Below, in pieces: positions 44,074 through 55,600 of a DNA stretch of 64,000 nucleotides. The DNA lies in assembly GCF_023566315.1 (NCBI RefSeq), contig NZ_JAKNSU010000001.1; one strand, written 5' to 3'. The notes under the pieces are model-generated. The model was not told the DNA's origin. It did not search any database and saw only the letters and a list, made by a program, of their open reading frames with translations. The stretch's first letter is position 1, and each line of letters begins with the position of its first letter. A program made the translations under genes and the position numbers. This DNA is from Edwardiiplasma whartonense (GTDB lineage Bacteria; Bacillota_I; Bacilli_A; Mycoplasmatales; Mycoplasmataceae).

Positions 44074-44142
44074 TAATTCATCGTTTCTTTTTTAATAATT
44101 CTAAATATTTAAGTTTTTCATGCTTTTTATTCTAACACTTTA

Positions 44143-44177
44143 TTTTTTATCATTCTCATTTTGAGAACGATAAAAAA
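44143..44177 (-). terminator. Hairpin upstream of the coiled-coil lipoprotein gene
   Basis: 15-nt arms TTTTTTATCATTCTC / GAGAACGATAAAAAA with one mismatch, 5-nt loop. The second of two consecutive terminator-like hairpins that insulate the lipoprotein gene. Confidence 0.6.
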
Positions 44178-44217
44178 TAAAAACCAGTATTATAGCTGTG
44201 TGCTCAACTGGTTTTTT
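44178..44217 (-). terminator. Terminator of the small membrane protein gene
   Basis: AAAACCAGT / ACTGGTTTT stem with a longer loop, 20 nt after the stop codon at 44238. Confidence 0.6.
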
Positions 44218-44237
44218 ACAATTACATTTCGCTTCTT

Positions 44238-44684
44238 CTAATTATGAACAGAAGTTGATGTTTCTCTTTGTTGCTTCTTAGCAATTTTATGTTGACGACG
44301 CTTAGAAATAATCCCGTGAGATTCACGAATCAAACTATAACCAAGTAAATTCAAAGAACCCAAAACTAAATTAGCAGTTTTTAAACTTACGCCGTCTTGA
44401 TTCTTACGTTCTTTTAGCATCACTACCAACACATAAACTGAATAGGCAAATAAAACTAAGAGTAAAATTCCCACAACCAGCATTGCTGCATAACTACCTT
44501 GGACCTTTAAGTCGCGAGCATTACCAGCTTGAACATCATTTCAAATCCCAGGATGAGCTAGGGCAACACAACCAAGCACAAATAGGGGAAAACCAAGAAT
44601 CAGTTCACAAAAACTATAAACAATCTGCAAAAAAATCGCCGAACGTTGTTGGATTGTCGCATCACTTGTTTGATTTTTATTCAT
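44238..44684 (-). CDS. Small membrane protein, unknown function
   Basis: 148 residues with two to three hydrophobic helices (IVYSFCELILGFPLFVLG and MLVVGILLLVLFAYSVYVL) and a basic C-terminal tail rich in Lys, Arg and Gln. AGAAGGAAG precedes the ATG. I do not recognise a family. It follows metG by about 65 nt on the same strand and may be read with it. Confidence 0.6.
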
Positions 44685-44748
44685 GAAAACTTCCTTCTAA
44701 CTAATTTTGATTATAAACTCTAAAATCAAAAAACAGGATAAATTCAAC

Positions 44749-46290
44749 CTAAACAACTGGTTTAATTCGTTCAAATAAAACCTTTTTTTCACCAAGTTTC
44801 TTAAACTTTAAGTTCTGATAAGTCTTTAATTCTCCATAACTAAGCACTTCTGGTTCACTAACTCCACATTGATTAACCATTAATGGATAACTAAAAACTA
44901 AAACTGGTTTTAATAAATAACTAATCGTAGTCATTGCTTTTTGCAAATCCATTAAAACCACTTTTAACTGGTCGAGTTTTTCTTCTTTTGCTAACACTCA
45001 GGGCATTTGTTCTTCAATGTACTTATTACAAAAACTTGAAAAATCAAGCACCTTACGCACCGCACCACTAAGATCATATTCATCCATTAACTGTTGAAAA
45101 TCATCAATTACTTGATTAATCTTTTGGTTCATCAAAGGTGAAGTAATTGTTAAATCATCACCTAAATAACCATCAAAATATTTACTAATCATGTTATTAA
45201 CTCGCGAAATCAAATTTCCAACATTATTGGCTAAATGCGCATTAAAAGATTCAATAAACATACTTTCACTAAAGTTACCATCCTTGTTAATTGGTAATTC
45301 ATAAGCTAAATAAAAGCGAAGTCCATCAGCACCATACTGGTTAATATAAGCGATTGGATCAATAACATTTCCCAATGACTTTGACATTTTCTCACCATCA
45401 TTAACAATTCACCCGTGACTTAAAAGTTTATCAGGCATTCTTAAATCTAGCATTTTAAGAATTGTTGGTCAATAAATCGCGTGAAAACGCGTGATTTCTT
45501 TACCTACCAGTTGAACAATTTCACTTTGATTACTTCAAAATTTTTCAAATAATTGACCATCATCTTGGAGATAACCCAACGCAGTTAAATAATTGGTCAA
45601 AGCATCTAATCATACATAGACAACGTGCTTTGGATCTTCGCTAATCGGAATTCCTCAAGCAAACGATACTCGGGTAATTGAAAGGTCTTTAAGACCAGGA
45701 TCAACAAAGTTCTTTAACATTTCGTTTTGACGATAAACAGGGAGAATAAATTCTCCACTTAATAATTCACTAATAAAATCTTGAAAAGAAGAAACCTTTA
45801 AAAAATAGGTTTCTTCTTTTACTAATTGAGGAGCGTCGTGTGACACTTTGCACAACCCGTTTTCATCAATTTGGTCAGGATTTAGAAACTCTTCACAAGA
45901 AACGCAATACAACCCTTCATAAAATCCAGGATAAATATAACCTTTGTCCAATAGTTTGGTAAAGATTTTTTTTACTGTTGTGGTATGTTCGTGATCAGTG
46001 GTACGAATAAATTTAGAATAACCAATTCCTAGCTTGGTTCATAAAGTTTTAAATAGTTCAACTTTTTCATCCAAATAAGCTAAAGGAGCTAAACCCATCT
46101 CCAGGGCTTTTTTTTCAATTTTTTGTCCGTGTTCATCACTACCAGTTAAAAAGAAGGTTTCATAACCTTGACTTTGTTTATACCTGTTAAGAATATCTGC
46201 TAAAGTTGTGGTGTAAGCATGTCCAAGATGAAGGTTTCCACTTGGATAGTAAATTGGGGTAGTGACATAGAAATACTTCGCTTTATCCAT
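44749..46290 (-). CDS. metG: Methionyl-tRNA synthetase
   Basis: 513 residues, the short form without the C-terminal tRNA-binding dimerisation domain. HIGH-type motif is PSGNLHLGHAYTT and the KMSKS loop is EKMSKSLGNV; the zinc/knuckle region has YCVSCEEF. Class I synthetase that charges both initiator and elongator tRNAMet. Its ATG overlaps the last codons of pth by 8 nt. Confidence 0.97.
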
Positions 46291-46873
46291 TATTTTCTCC
46301 CTTAGTAACTAAGTAATTATACTTACTCATGATTTTATCAAAGCCTTCGCCTTTAGTTCAATCTTCTAAAAACATCACAACTTGATTAACTGTTGATTTT
46401 AATGTCGCAAGTTCATCCTTGCTAAACTTTGAAAGAACCCAATCAACCAAACTATAGTGTGCTTGAGGTTGACCAATACCAATTCTTAAACGTTTGAAAC
46501 CTTGACTATTTAGAGATTGAACAATACTTTTAATCCCGTTATGACCCCCACTTGAACCTTGCTCTTTAAATTGAGCACGACCAAGAGGAAAGTCTTTTTC
46601 ATCATATAAAACGATTAAATCAGTGAGTGGAACTTTGTAATAATTCATCAACGCTTGAATCGCTTGTCCTGAATTATTCATAAAAGTTAAGGGTTTAAGG
46701 AAATAAACCTTTTCACCATTAACTTGACTGAAATAAACTTCCCCATTAAATTCATTTTTAGTTTTTTCTCATCCGTACTTTTCTAAAAGGACATCAACAG
46801 CAAGAAAACCCGCATTATGACGGGTATTGGCATATTCTGAGCCAGGATTGCCTAAACCAACAACAACTTTCAT
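46283..46873 (-). CDS. pth: Peptidyl-tRNA hydrolase
   Basis: 196 residues. VVVGLGNPGSEYANTRHNAGF contains the catalytic His in TRHNAG; later LTFMNNSGQA and GSSGGHNGIKSI are invariant for Pth1. It recycles peptidyl-tRNA dropped from ribosomes. The ATG shares its A with the prs stop codon, and its end overlaps metG, making a prs-pth-metG operon. Confidence 0.97.
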
Positions 46874-47913
46874 TAGTGAACTTTAATGTACTTTTCTACT
46901 TTTTGATGAATTTTTTCCTTAGCTTGATCATAAACATGAGATAACGATTCATCATTAACACTTGCTTGAATCATCGGAGCAATTAAACTCGCTACTGACA
47001 CAATCTCTAAACCTTCAAAGTGTTTAGTTTCAGGAATTTCAATCGTGTTAGTTACCACCACTTTTTTAATCACCTCATCCTTAATTGCTGTTGATAAACG
47101 TTCAATTGCTGGACCATTGAATAAACCGTGACAAGCAAAAATATAAATCTCCTTGGCTCCATGAGCTTTTAAAGCGTTAGCCGCATTAACAATAGTTCCT
47201 GCTGTATCAATTAAATCATCAATGATAAAGCAAGTTTTTCCCTCAATATCTCCCAAAACAAATTCCACTTCTGCTTTGTTTGGTTCTGGACGACGCTTAG
47301 CAATTACCGCTACACCTTCAGTTAAACCATGAGTATATTCATCAACCTTATGAACTCTGGTTAACCCTCCGTGATCTGGAGAAACTAATAAACAATTTTG
47401 ATAATCCAATTTATCACTAATAATCGTATTAATAATTTGTTCAGCCAAAGTTTGTGAAGTTTCAAAGTTATCAAAAGGAATATCAAAAAATCCCATTGTT
47501 TGTGCTGAGTGAATGTCAACTGTAATTACCCGGTTAGCTCCAGCCACAGTTAGCAAATCAGCTACCAGTTTTGCGGTGATGGGTTGACGAGAACCAGCCT
47601 TACGATCTTGACGAGCATACCCAAAGTAAGGCATAACCACATTAATCTTTGCTGCACTAGCACGCTTAAAAGCATCTAAAGCAATTAATAACTCCATCAA
47701 GTTTTCATTAACAGGTTGATTGGTTGATTGGACAACATAGATTTCTTTTCCTCGAACCGATTCTAAGGATTGCACCAATACTTCCCCATCAGCAAACCGA
47801 ATTGTTTGTACTTTTTTTTGTTCAATACCTAGTTGCTCACAAATCTGGTTAGTAAGTGCTTGACTAGCACTCAACCCAAAGATATTAATATCACGTTTAT
47901 TATTCTGACCCAT
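46873..47913 (-). CDS. prs: Ribose-phosphate pyrophosphokinase
   Basis: 346 residues. PYFGYARQDRKAGSRQPITAK, the PRPP-binding signature VDIHSAQTMGFF and the CFIIDDLIDTAGT loop identify class I PRPP synthetase. It makes PRPP from ribose 5-phosphate and ATP for nucleotide salvage. First gene in the prs-pth-metG operon; AAAGGTCG upstream of the ATG. Confidence 0.97.
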   Translation of the reverse strand: MGQNNKRDINIFGLSASQALTNQICEQLGIEQKKVQTIRFADGEVLVQSLESVRGKEIYVVQSTNQPVNENLMELLIALDAFKRASAAKINVVMPYFGYARQDRKAGSRQPITAKLVADLLTVAGANRVITVDIHSAQTMGFFDIPFDNFETSQTLAEQIINTIISDKLDYQNCLLVSPDHGGLTRVHKVDEYTHGLTEGVAVIAKRRPEPNKAEVEFVLGDIEGKTCFIIDDLIDTAGTIVNAANALKAHGAKEIYIFACHGLFNGPAIERLSTAIKDEVIKKVVVTNTIEIPETKHFEGLEIVSVASLIAPMIQASVNDESLSHVYDQAKEKIHQKVEKYIKVH

Positions 47914-48004
47914 GCTTTCGACCTTTTCTTTGTTAGTTAATTTTATTTTAGCAAAAACCGCTTCAAAGTCCTGATTAATCTTTTATCAAATAATTGTTGC
48001 ATTT

Positions 48005-48661
48005 CTATACATCGCAATAAGAATTTTGGCGGCGTTTAAACCAAGTAAACTTTTTACGTTTTGGTAGTTTTTGACTTTCTAATTGCAACTCCTGATTTAA
48101 CTGCTTGAAATCAATTTGGTGTTGTGGATTAGAATCAACTTCAAATTCATGGCTAGTTCTTAATCGTTTAATTGTTTCTTTAAAGTGAATTGTACTGGTT
48201 GGATCAGCAGTTTCTAACTTTCAAATACGATACTTTCACCCCGATAGGTAAAGATCAACATAAATTCGTGAATCTAAAAAAGCATCTTGTCATAAACGGA
48301 TACCTTTGATTTTGTCATAAGAATAAACCTTGATTTGGTTATTGATGATATTGTCTGTGGCTGAAGAACGTTGATAAATCTGTTGATCAGTAACAATTAC
48401 TACATACAACCGCTGAACTAGAGAATAAGCACTGTTGGTAGCAAATAAAGCTGAAATGACCTTTTCTTCACGAGGAATCAAGTTTCTAGTTAACTTTCAA
48501 AACTGACGAGCAGTTAAGGGTGAAAGCGTATCGTTGCGTCAGTTTTGGTCAAATAACTGGTCGCGAACCTCATTCATGGTTAAGAAAGCAGTTTTTGTTA
48601 ATCGGTGTTGCTTTTTTTTGATTTTGCTTAGTTTTGGTGATTGAACTTGCTTTTTTACCAT
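48005..48661 (-). CDS. Possible bacterial PH-like domain protein
   Basis: 218 residues, basic N-terminal helix region (KKQVQSPKLSKIKKKQHR) and a central beta-rich part around VVIVTDQQIYQRSS...IKVYSYDKIKGIRLW...SRIYVDLYL, which has the strand-turn pattern of bacterial PH domains: a 'sLyRl.vvTdqriy' strand and a 'Y.kI..i...' strand. No membrane helices. A basic Lys/Arg-rich tail ends the protein. Function is unknown; the domain call is by pattern only. Confidence 0.5.
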
Positions 48662-48791
48662 TATTTCCTACCCTTTGTTACTGAAATTATATCAAAAAGA
48701 TTGTTTTTTTCTTTTTTGGTCCTATAATGACTAAATATGCAATTAATCAAATCGGTTTATTTAGAACCTGATGTGTTAGAGGAAAGCATTT

Positions 48792-49475
48792 ATGGATAGC
48801 AATAGTAAAAAAACTAAAAAGATCGTGACCACTGCTGATTATATTAGTATCAGTTTTGGGATTTGTGGGATTTTATTTGGAATTCTTAGTCTTTGTGCAA
48901 TAGCAAGTTTTTGAAGCGAAAAAGAAACACTGCGAAACAAAGATGCCTTCATTTTTACCCTAACCACTTTGGTTGTAGACAGTATTTCTGTAGTTGCTGC
49001 CTTGATATCTTTCTTTTATGGTTATAAAATTTATAAAACTTTAAATAAAAAAGAAACCGATTTGGTTAAAGCTAAATTGGTAAGCCATGAACAAAATTCT
49101 TTTATTTTCGATATAGTCTCTTTTTTAATCGGAATTGTTGGGATGTGTTTTGGATTAACTAGTCTTTTAACAATCACTCCCTGACCAAATGACAAGATTT
49201 CAAAGATTGTTACAGGAGTAGGAATTGTTATGGATGCTTTAAGTTCAGTGATGATTATCTTTGCTTTAAGTGAATACCACAAGTATAACAACACCAGAGA
49301 AATCGCTATTCATTTGCGCGAACGAGATTCGTGATACCAACTAAGCACTCAAATTAGTATTCACAAGCTAAGAGTAACTCCTAAACATACTCATGGCTTA
49401 CCATCAAAAAAAGAATCACTAAATATTGCTCATAGTAAAAATAATCAAGTTAGTAAAAACCGCGTCGAAATTTAA
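48792..49475 (+). CDS. Four-helix membrane protein, unknown function
   Basis: 227 residues with about four hydrophobic helices (SISFGICGILFGILSLCAIA, VVDSISVVAALISFFYGY, FDIVSFLIGIVGMCFGL, GIVMDALSSVMIIFAL) and a long polar C-terminal tail rich in His, Lys and Ser. AGAGGAAAG precedes the ATG. Divergent from the PH-like gene. No family recognised. Confidence 0.65.
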
Positions 49476-49486
49476 ACGCGGTTTTT
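49455..49486. terminator. Bidirectional terminator
   Basis: 11-bp stem AAAAACCGCGT / ACGCGGTTTTT around the stop codons of two convergent genes. GC-rich in its core compared with surroundings. Confidence 0.85.
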
Positions 49487-51530
49487 ATTTTCGAAAATGA
49501 GTTTTTTCCAAATTATCAACAATTTCTTCATAACTAATTTGGGCTTGCTTTTGTTGTTTTTGATCAACTCCATACTTTACTAAAAACTTGTTATAGCTTG
49601 CAAGAGTCATTTTGTCATCACCCTTATTCTTCAACTGGTGCGTTGCTTTTTGTTGGTAATAAAACCCAATTAACATCGGAATCAAGATAAATGATGAAAT
49701 CAAATCAGTTAAACCAATAAAGAAAAAGTATCACAGCGGATTATTTACTCCCTTAGCAGTGAAAAACCCAATTAAAGTTAAGGGAACAAAGATAACCAGC
49801 GAACGCAGCGAAGAAGCAATTGTTGCAGCGATCGTTCGTCCCTTTCCTTGAAATAAACCCAAATCAATATAACTAAAACATGCTAAAGGGTAAAACATAA
49901 AGAAAAGAATTAAATACCAGTAAAATTCATTCCCATATTTAGCATAAGTAGAAGGAAAGGCAAAAAGTTCTAACATGTAAGGACCAATTGCAAAAACTAA
50001 CATTAAAATAAAAGCAAATCACCCCAACATCAGTCAACTTGAACGTTTCAAAATTTCTAAAATTCGGTCGTTTTTTCCTGCCCCATCATTATAAGCAATC
50101 ATTGTTCGGACCCCTTGATTTAATCCTACGACTGCTGAAAGAATAAACTCATTTCACGGAGTAATTGAAGAAATTAATTGTTGAAGAATTGATACCCCCC
50201 CGTTAGCTTCAATTGAAGGTCCAGATCTTGATGCTGGTAACCGGATTACCAATGATGTGGTTAAATAGCCATTCACCACAAAAGAAAAGTAATTAATAAA
50301 GTTAGGAAATCCAGCCTTCAAAGCATAAGTTAAATTCTTCAAGCGAAGATTAAACAAATCGTGAAAACTAAAGTTAGAATAAGTCACTTTACTAAAAAAC
50401 ATCACAATTAAACAATAGATAAACTGGTATAAAAAAGAAAAGATTGTTCCTAATTGAGCAGCAGTCAATTCTAAATCAGTATATTTCATCAATAAGATTG
50501 AGGTAAGAAATTTCACTCCCAAACTTGTGATTGTCATAATCATGATATGAATCATTTTTCCTTCACTACGCAACATGTTCATACTCATAAACGCTAAAAA
50601 GATGGCACTAATTCCATAAATTAGGGGTTGAACATCTTTTCAAGCTAACTCTTCAACAATTAAATTTTGGTTATGACCCATTTGAGAAGCAATTAAAATT
50701 TGTCCTCATGGACGATAAGATAAAGCAAATAAAACTACTCCGATAATAATTGAACCCAAAAAAGAATAAGTTAACCCATTCCCAGCAATTTCTTTAAGCT
50801 TTTCTTTATTTCTTTTCCCAAATTCAGTAGAATAGTGCATTCCTGCTCCAATGGCTAAAATCTGAGTAAAAGAAAGCACAATGTTATATGATTGCACCGT
50901 ATATTGGGTGGAGACATTAATGTACTCTTTCATCTTTGCACTCGTGATAGAAATGTTGTTATCCTTAAGAAAGTTTAAAAGGCTAAGTGGACCGTTGGTA
51001 GGATCGGCAAAATCGATGCCATTTTCAATCTTAAAGTAATTAAAAACTGTTTCTGCTTGTTGATTGTTTAATTGAAAGTATTGTTTTAAGGTAGCAATAA
51101 ATAATCCATGATCATTAGCAATCCCCGTGGTATTATTCAAACTTTGCAAAAGAATCGAATGACTATCATCTCCAACCATATATTGTAAATAAAGCGGGTT
51201 TTTAATCGCGTTGGGAGTGACAAAAATTAAGGAAAGTGATTTATCTAAAATGTTATAAAGTCCTTGGACAACCATCAAAACAATTGTTGGCAAACAAAAA
51301 AACCAGATAGCTTTTCACGTACTTGCATAGCGCAGCATTGCTTCACGTTTAGTCATCATCGGAATAAAAAGTTTATCTTCATCCCACCCACCATTCAAAC
51401 GAACTAACTCTTTTTGTTGTTCAGTAGTTAAAGAAACCTTTTGTTTTGAAGAAGATGTTTTTGTTCCATATAACCACTTAAAAAAGGGTTGATCGTATCA
51501 ATTACTCTTGATCTTTTTTGATTTATGCAT
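49485..51530 (-). CDS. MATE-family multidrug efflux transporter
   Basis: 681 residues, longer than typical MATE proteins (about 450), owing to a cytosolic N-terminal extension of about 85 residues and a large polar insert of about 100 residues after the first helix (around KNPLYLQYMVGDDSH to KMKEYINVST). The two-bundle helix pattern is present, with SYNIVLSFTQILAIGAGMHYSTEFGKRNKEK in the first bundle and NEFILSAVVGLNQGVRTMIAY in the second. It expels cationic compounds using an ion gradient. Large inserted loops of this type are usual for Spiroplasma MATE proteins, but their role is unknown. Confidence 0.85.
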
Positions 51531-51873
51531 ACTTTTTTTATTCTAACCCAGAATTAATCTTTCCAAAAATTATTACCAAATTAATTCTTTAATTTAGGAA
51601 AATACCATAATTTAATCAAAATTCAAATAAATAACCTTTAAAAAAGTTGTTTTTGTAACTTGTTTGTTTAGTTAATAATCAAAAAATAATATAATTCATA
51701 GGAGTTAAAGTTTCGAAATGAATGTTAACAAAAATGAGTTAAATTAACACTGTAATCAATAAAAACTGTCTTTTTTTAAATCGTTGTCGAATAGAAAGTA
51801 TTTCGGAAATAAACTATAATTAAAATGTATTGTGTAAGTTTGTGCTAAACAATATAGCAAAGGGAATTGGGTT
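51531..51873 (+). promoter_or_regulatory. Upstream region of the ABC-F gene with a possible leader peptide
   Basis: A TATAAT near 51688 is followed by GGAG and a nine-codon ORF, ATGAATGTTAACAAAAATG... ending TAA (51718-51747; peptide MNVNKNELN). A second TATAAT lies near 51816. Leader ORFs of this kind often control ABC-F genes by ribosome stalling. This is inference. Confidence 0.35.
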
Positions 51874-53409
51874 ATGAGTATATTATTTATTGAAAATTTG
51901 ACACACGCCAATGGAAATAAATTACTTTATAAAAACAGTTCTCTTCGTATCAACAAAGGGGAACATGTTGCCCTACTAGGACCGAACGGTGCTGGAAAAA
52001 CTACTTTATTAAATATCATTAGTGAAAAAATCACTTTCGATCAAGGTAATGTCGAATTACACCCACGAGCAAAAATGGGATATTTAGATCAACACCAAGA
52101 TATCGATTTGAAATTAAAAGTTGATGATTATTTAAAAGACGCCTATCGTAATTTATACGATATTAACGATCAGATTCACGAAATCTATGAAAAAATGGCT
52201 GTTGAGTATCAAGAAGCGGATTTGATTAAAGCGCTGGCATTACAAGAACAACTAAATGTGCAGGGGTTTGATCAAATTGATAAACAAGTTGGAAACTTAG
52301 TTAATGGTTTAGGAATTGAACTTCCTAACCTAAATAAAACTCTTGGTGAACTATCAGGAGGTCAACGAGGAAAGGTCTTATTAGCAAAGTTATTACTAGC
52401 TAACGATGACTTTATCTTACTTGACGAACCAACCAACTTTTTAGACGTTGAGCAAGTGGAATGACTAGCAAAGTTTTTACAAAATTATGAAAATAGTTTT
52501 CTTTTAGTTTCCCATGACAACGACTTTATTAACCAAACAGTCAACGTTATTTACGCAATCGAAAATAGAGAAATAAACCGCTATGTGGGAAATTACAACA
52601 AATATCTGGAATTATCACAGTTAAGAAAATACCAGTATGATCAAGCAGTTAAAAGTCAACAACAACAGATTAACAAACTGCAAGAATATGTGGCAAAAAA
52701 CAAAGCTCGAGCTTCAACTGCTGCAAGCGCTCAATCAAGACAAAAACAATTAGATAAAATGAATGTGTTAGAAGAACGCAGAGATTTAGTCAAACCAAAG
52801 ATGAATTTTCGTTACAGAAGACCAAGTGCAAGTGTAGTCGCTAAGATTAATAACCTAGAAATAGGTTATGATTTTTCATTACTACAACGACCCTTAAATT
52901 TTGAATTGAGGGAAGGGGAAAAGGCAATTGTGAAGGGTTATAACGGAATTGGTAAAACTACATTCTTAAAAACATTAGCAGGAGAATTAAACCCCTTTAA
53001 AGGGCAAGTCGAACTCGGGAACGGGGTGAGTGTGGCCTTTTTCCACCAAATTGAACAATTTGGCGAAGAAACCCCAGTTCAACTTTTAAAACGTGAATAT
53101 CCAATGATGACTGATAGTGAGATTAGACAAACTATCGGAAGATTTGGAATTAAGTCGAACTTGATGAACCATCCGATGAATTTACTTTCGGGAGGAGAAC
53201 AAACCAAGGTGAGACTTTCGGCGCTGAGTTTACAACCATGTAACCTATTAATTCTCGATGAACCAACTAATCATATTGATGTCTTAGCCAAAGAGGCTCT
53301 TTTAGAAGCGATCCAAGCTTTTGAAGGCACTGTTCTTCTAACAACTCACGACATCAATTTTGAAACAAATTGGGCAGATAAGGTCTTGAACTTCGAAGAT
53401 TTAGTTTAA
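51874..53409 (+). CDS. ABC-F family ATPase (ribosome-associated)
   Basis: 511 residues with two ABC cassettes and no membrane part. Cassette 1: Walker A GPNGAGKTTLL, signature LSGGQRGKVLLAKLLL, Walker B FILLDEPTNFLD. Cassette 2: GYNGIGKTTFL, LLSGGEQTKVRLS, LLILDEPTNHID. The interdomain linker is helical and charged (SQQQQINKLQEYVAKNKARAS). ABC-F proteins bind the ribosomal E site to rescue stalled ribosomes or protect from antibiotics. Whether this is a housekeeping type (YbiT/Uup-like) or a resistance type cannot be told; a MarR regulator follows directly. Start ATG with AAAGGG upstream. Confidence 0.92.
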
Positions 53410-53465
53410 ATCACGAATTGTCAAACCTTAACTAAGGAAAATTAGAAATAGGAGAGAAAATTTTT

Positions 53466-53879
53466 ATGGACGATAGAAATTTTTCTGTTGTTACTAACTT
53501 TGCTTTAGATTCTTTCAACCTTGTAAAAAAAATCCAAAAAGAAATCAACAAAAAATACAACATTCACGCTGATAACTTATTCTACGTGTTAACTGTTTAT
53601 TCTAACGAAGGTTTAAACCAAGAAAAAATTGGGGAAATCTTATGAGTAAATAAATCTAAAGTAGCAAGAACGCTAAACACTTTAGAAGATGAAGGGTTTG
53701 TAGAACGTCGTCAAGATCGTTCTAACCGTCGTCAAAATAACATTTACACTACTCCTAAGGGAAAAAGAGTGTTCAATGACACCATGGATTTATACAAGAA
53801 AATGTTAGCATCAGTTGATGCTGATGAATTTAAAAGCAAGTTAAACGGTTTTGTGCAAGCAAGCTTAAGTAATAACTAA
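53466..53879 (+). CDS. MarR-family transcriptional regulator
   Basis: 137 residues with a winged helix-turn-helix: LFYVLTVYSNEG, then QEKIGEILWVNKSKVARTLNTLEDEGFVERRQDRSNRRQN, whose DRSNRR wing is characteristic of MarR proteins. These dimers usually repress efflux or resistance genes and release DNA when a small ligand binds. The gene lies 56 nt after the ABC-F gene on the same strand, with AGGAGAG upstream, so it may control it. Confidence 0.92.
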
Positions 53880-53885
53880 TGCAAG

Positions 53886-53911
53886 AAAAACTAGGATTAT
53901 TCCTAGTTTTT
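53886..53911. terminator. Bidirectional terminator
   Basis: 11-bp stem AAAAACTAGGA / TCCTAGTTTTT, 4-nt loop, between the MarR gene and a convergent tatD. Confidence 0.85.
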
Positions 53912-53912
53912 T

Positions 53913-54707
53913 TTATTTAATTCTAAAAATTCGCTCACCATTTTTCCTGGTAGCAGAAATAATATCATCACTATCTAATTTTTTTAGTTTAGCAATTTTT
54001 TTCACAATAATTGGGGCAAGCCGTGGGTAGTTAACCTTACCTTCAAAAGGAATGGGAGAATTGTACGGAGCGTCGGTTTCGATTAACAATTGGTTCAAAC
54101 TCATCTTCTGAACAATTGTTGCTAAGACTTCATTTTCAGGATAAGTAATCATTCCTGAAAATGACAAGTAATAACCACGATTTAAGAACTCTTCAGCAAA
54201 CTGTTCATTGCCTTCTCAAGAATGAATCACAGCATTCTTTACTTTGTACTGGTCAAGGATTTCTAAACTATCTTGATAAGCTTGAATTTGGTCCTTAACA
54301 TCCTTAACATGGAGGACGACTGGAAGATCACGATCTAAAGCAATTTTAATTTGAGCAATAAAAATTGCTTTTTGTTCTTCTTTAAATTTGTTAGTACGAC
54401 TATAATCTAGTCCAATTTCTCCAATTGCAACCACATTATTTCCGCTAGTCATCTCTGTAATAGCATCCAATGCTTGAGAAGTAAAATACTGGGCTTCATT
54501 AGGATGAATTCCAATAATTGCATAAACATTAGGATAAACACTGGCATAACGCAAAGCAATTTTTGATGACTTCACATCATAACCAACAACATTTAACATA
54601 CTTACACCCGCTTGTTGAGCACTCTTAATTAAATCCCCAGCAGTGGTATCCATTTGTAGGTAAACTTCATCATTTAAGTGAGTATGAGTATCATAAATTC
54701 CAGCCAT
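53913..54707 (-). CDS. tatD: TatD-family metal-dependent DNase (copy 1)
   Basis: 264 residues. YDTHTHLND, IGIHPNEA, AIGEIGLDY, VVLHVKD and IETDAPYNSP carry the metal-binding residues of the TIM-barrel TatD hydrolases, which act as 3'-5' exonucleases and in DNA repair or degradation. Ordinary length. It is paralogous to the next gene (54785-55594) but clearly diverged; the His of the usual HCFSG motif is kept as AVIHSWEG. Confidence 0.93.
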
Positions 54708-54784
54708 TTTATTTCCTCCGCTAATGTCTTAATTTTATAACAATTAGGTTAAAGAAAAACAGTTTTATTTGTGTTTATCTTAAT

Positions 54785-55594
54785 TTACTGATTCAAGAAA
54801 AAGTGAAAGGCGTTCTGAGTAGTTTTTTCGATCACTAATTGAGGACTAACTCCTTTCAATTCAGCAATCTTGTTCACTGTTAAACCAAGATACTTACTAA
54901 AATTCATTTGTCCACGAAAAGGATCAGGGGTCAAATAAGGAGCATCGGTTTCAAGTAACATTCGTTCTAAAGGGATAATTTTTACCGCATCTTGTAATTG
55001 CTTGGCATTTTTAAAAGTGACTGCTCCCCCAATCTCTAAATAACAACCATGATCAAGAAATTTTTGCGCATAACTTTTATTAGCAGAAAAACAATGAACA
55101 ACCTTCTTCTCTACTTGATAATCTTTTAAAATCATCAACGCATCATCATAAGCTTGAAAATGATTAACCTGATCACGAAGGTGCATCATTAACGGAAGTT
55201 TGGTCTCTTGAGCAATTTTGATTTGTGCTTTAAATCACTTTTGTTGAAGTTCAATCTCTTTGTTTGAATAAAAATAATCTAAACCAACTTCACCAATGCC
55301 AACTACTTTTTTATTAACTGTTAATTCCTTTAATACTGCTAAATCATCAAAAGAGTGTTGACCAACCTCATTAGGATGCACTCCAATAATGGCAAAAGCG
55401 TTAGTAAAAGGTTCAACTTGACGAATTGCTAGTTGGGATGAGGCAAGACTAAAACCAACATTATTAAAGTAGCCAACTCCTGCATCCATAGCCTCACTAA
55501 TAATGGTATTTAAAGCAATTTTTTCTTCTTGATACCAAGAGTCATTAAAATGAGTGTGAGCATCATAAATTTTTGAATTATCAAGTTTTAACAT
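54785..55594 (-). CDS. tatD: TatD-family metal-dependent DNase (copy 2)
   Basis: 269 residues. All TatD motifs are present: YDAHTHFND, IGVHPNEVG, GIGEVGLDYFY, LMMHLRD, VVHCFSANK and LLETDAPYLTPDPFRG. This copy is closest to the standard TatD/YcfH consensus. Start ATG lies 6 nt after the mnmE stop, so it is probably co-transcribed with mnmE. Together with copy 1 it forms a tandem duplicated pair. Confidence 0.94.
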
Positions 55595-55600
55595 TAAAAC

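Noticed and set aside
46874..48004. T-box or other amino-acid sensing leader for metG
   Set aside because: metG is embedded in an operon with overlapping genes, and no T-box core was seen upstream of prs.
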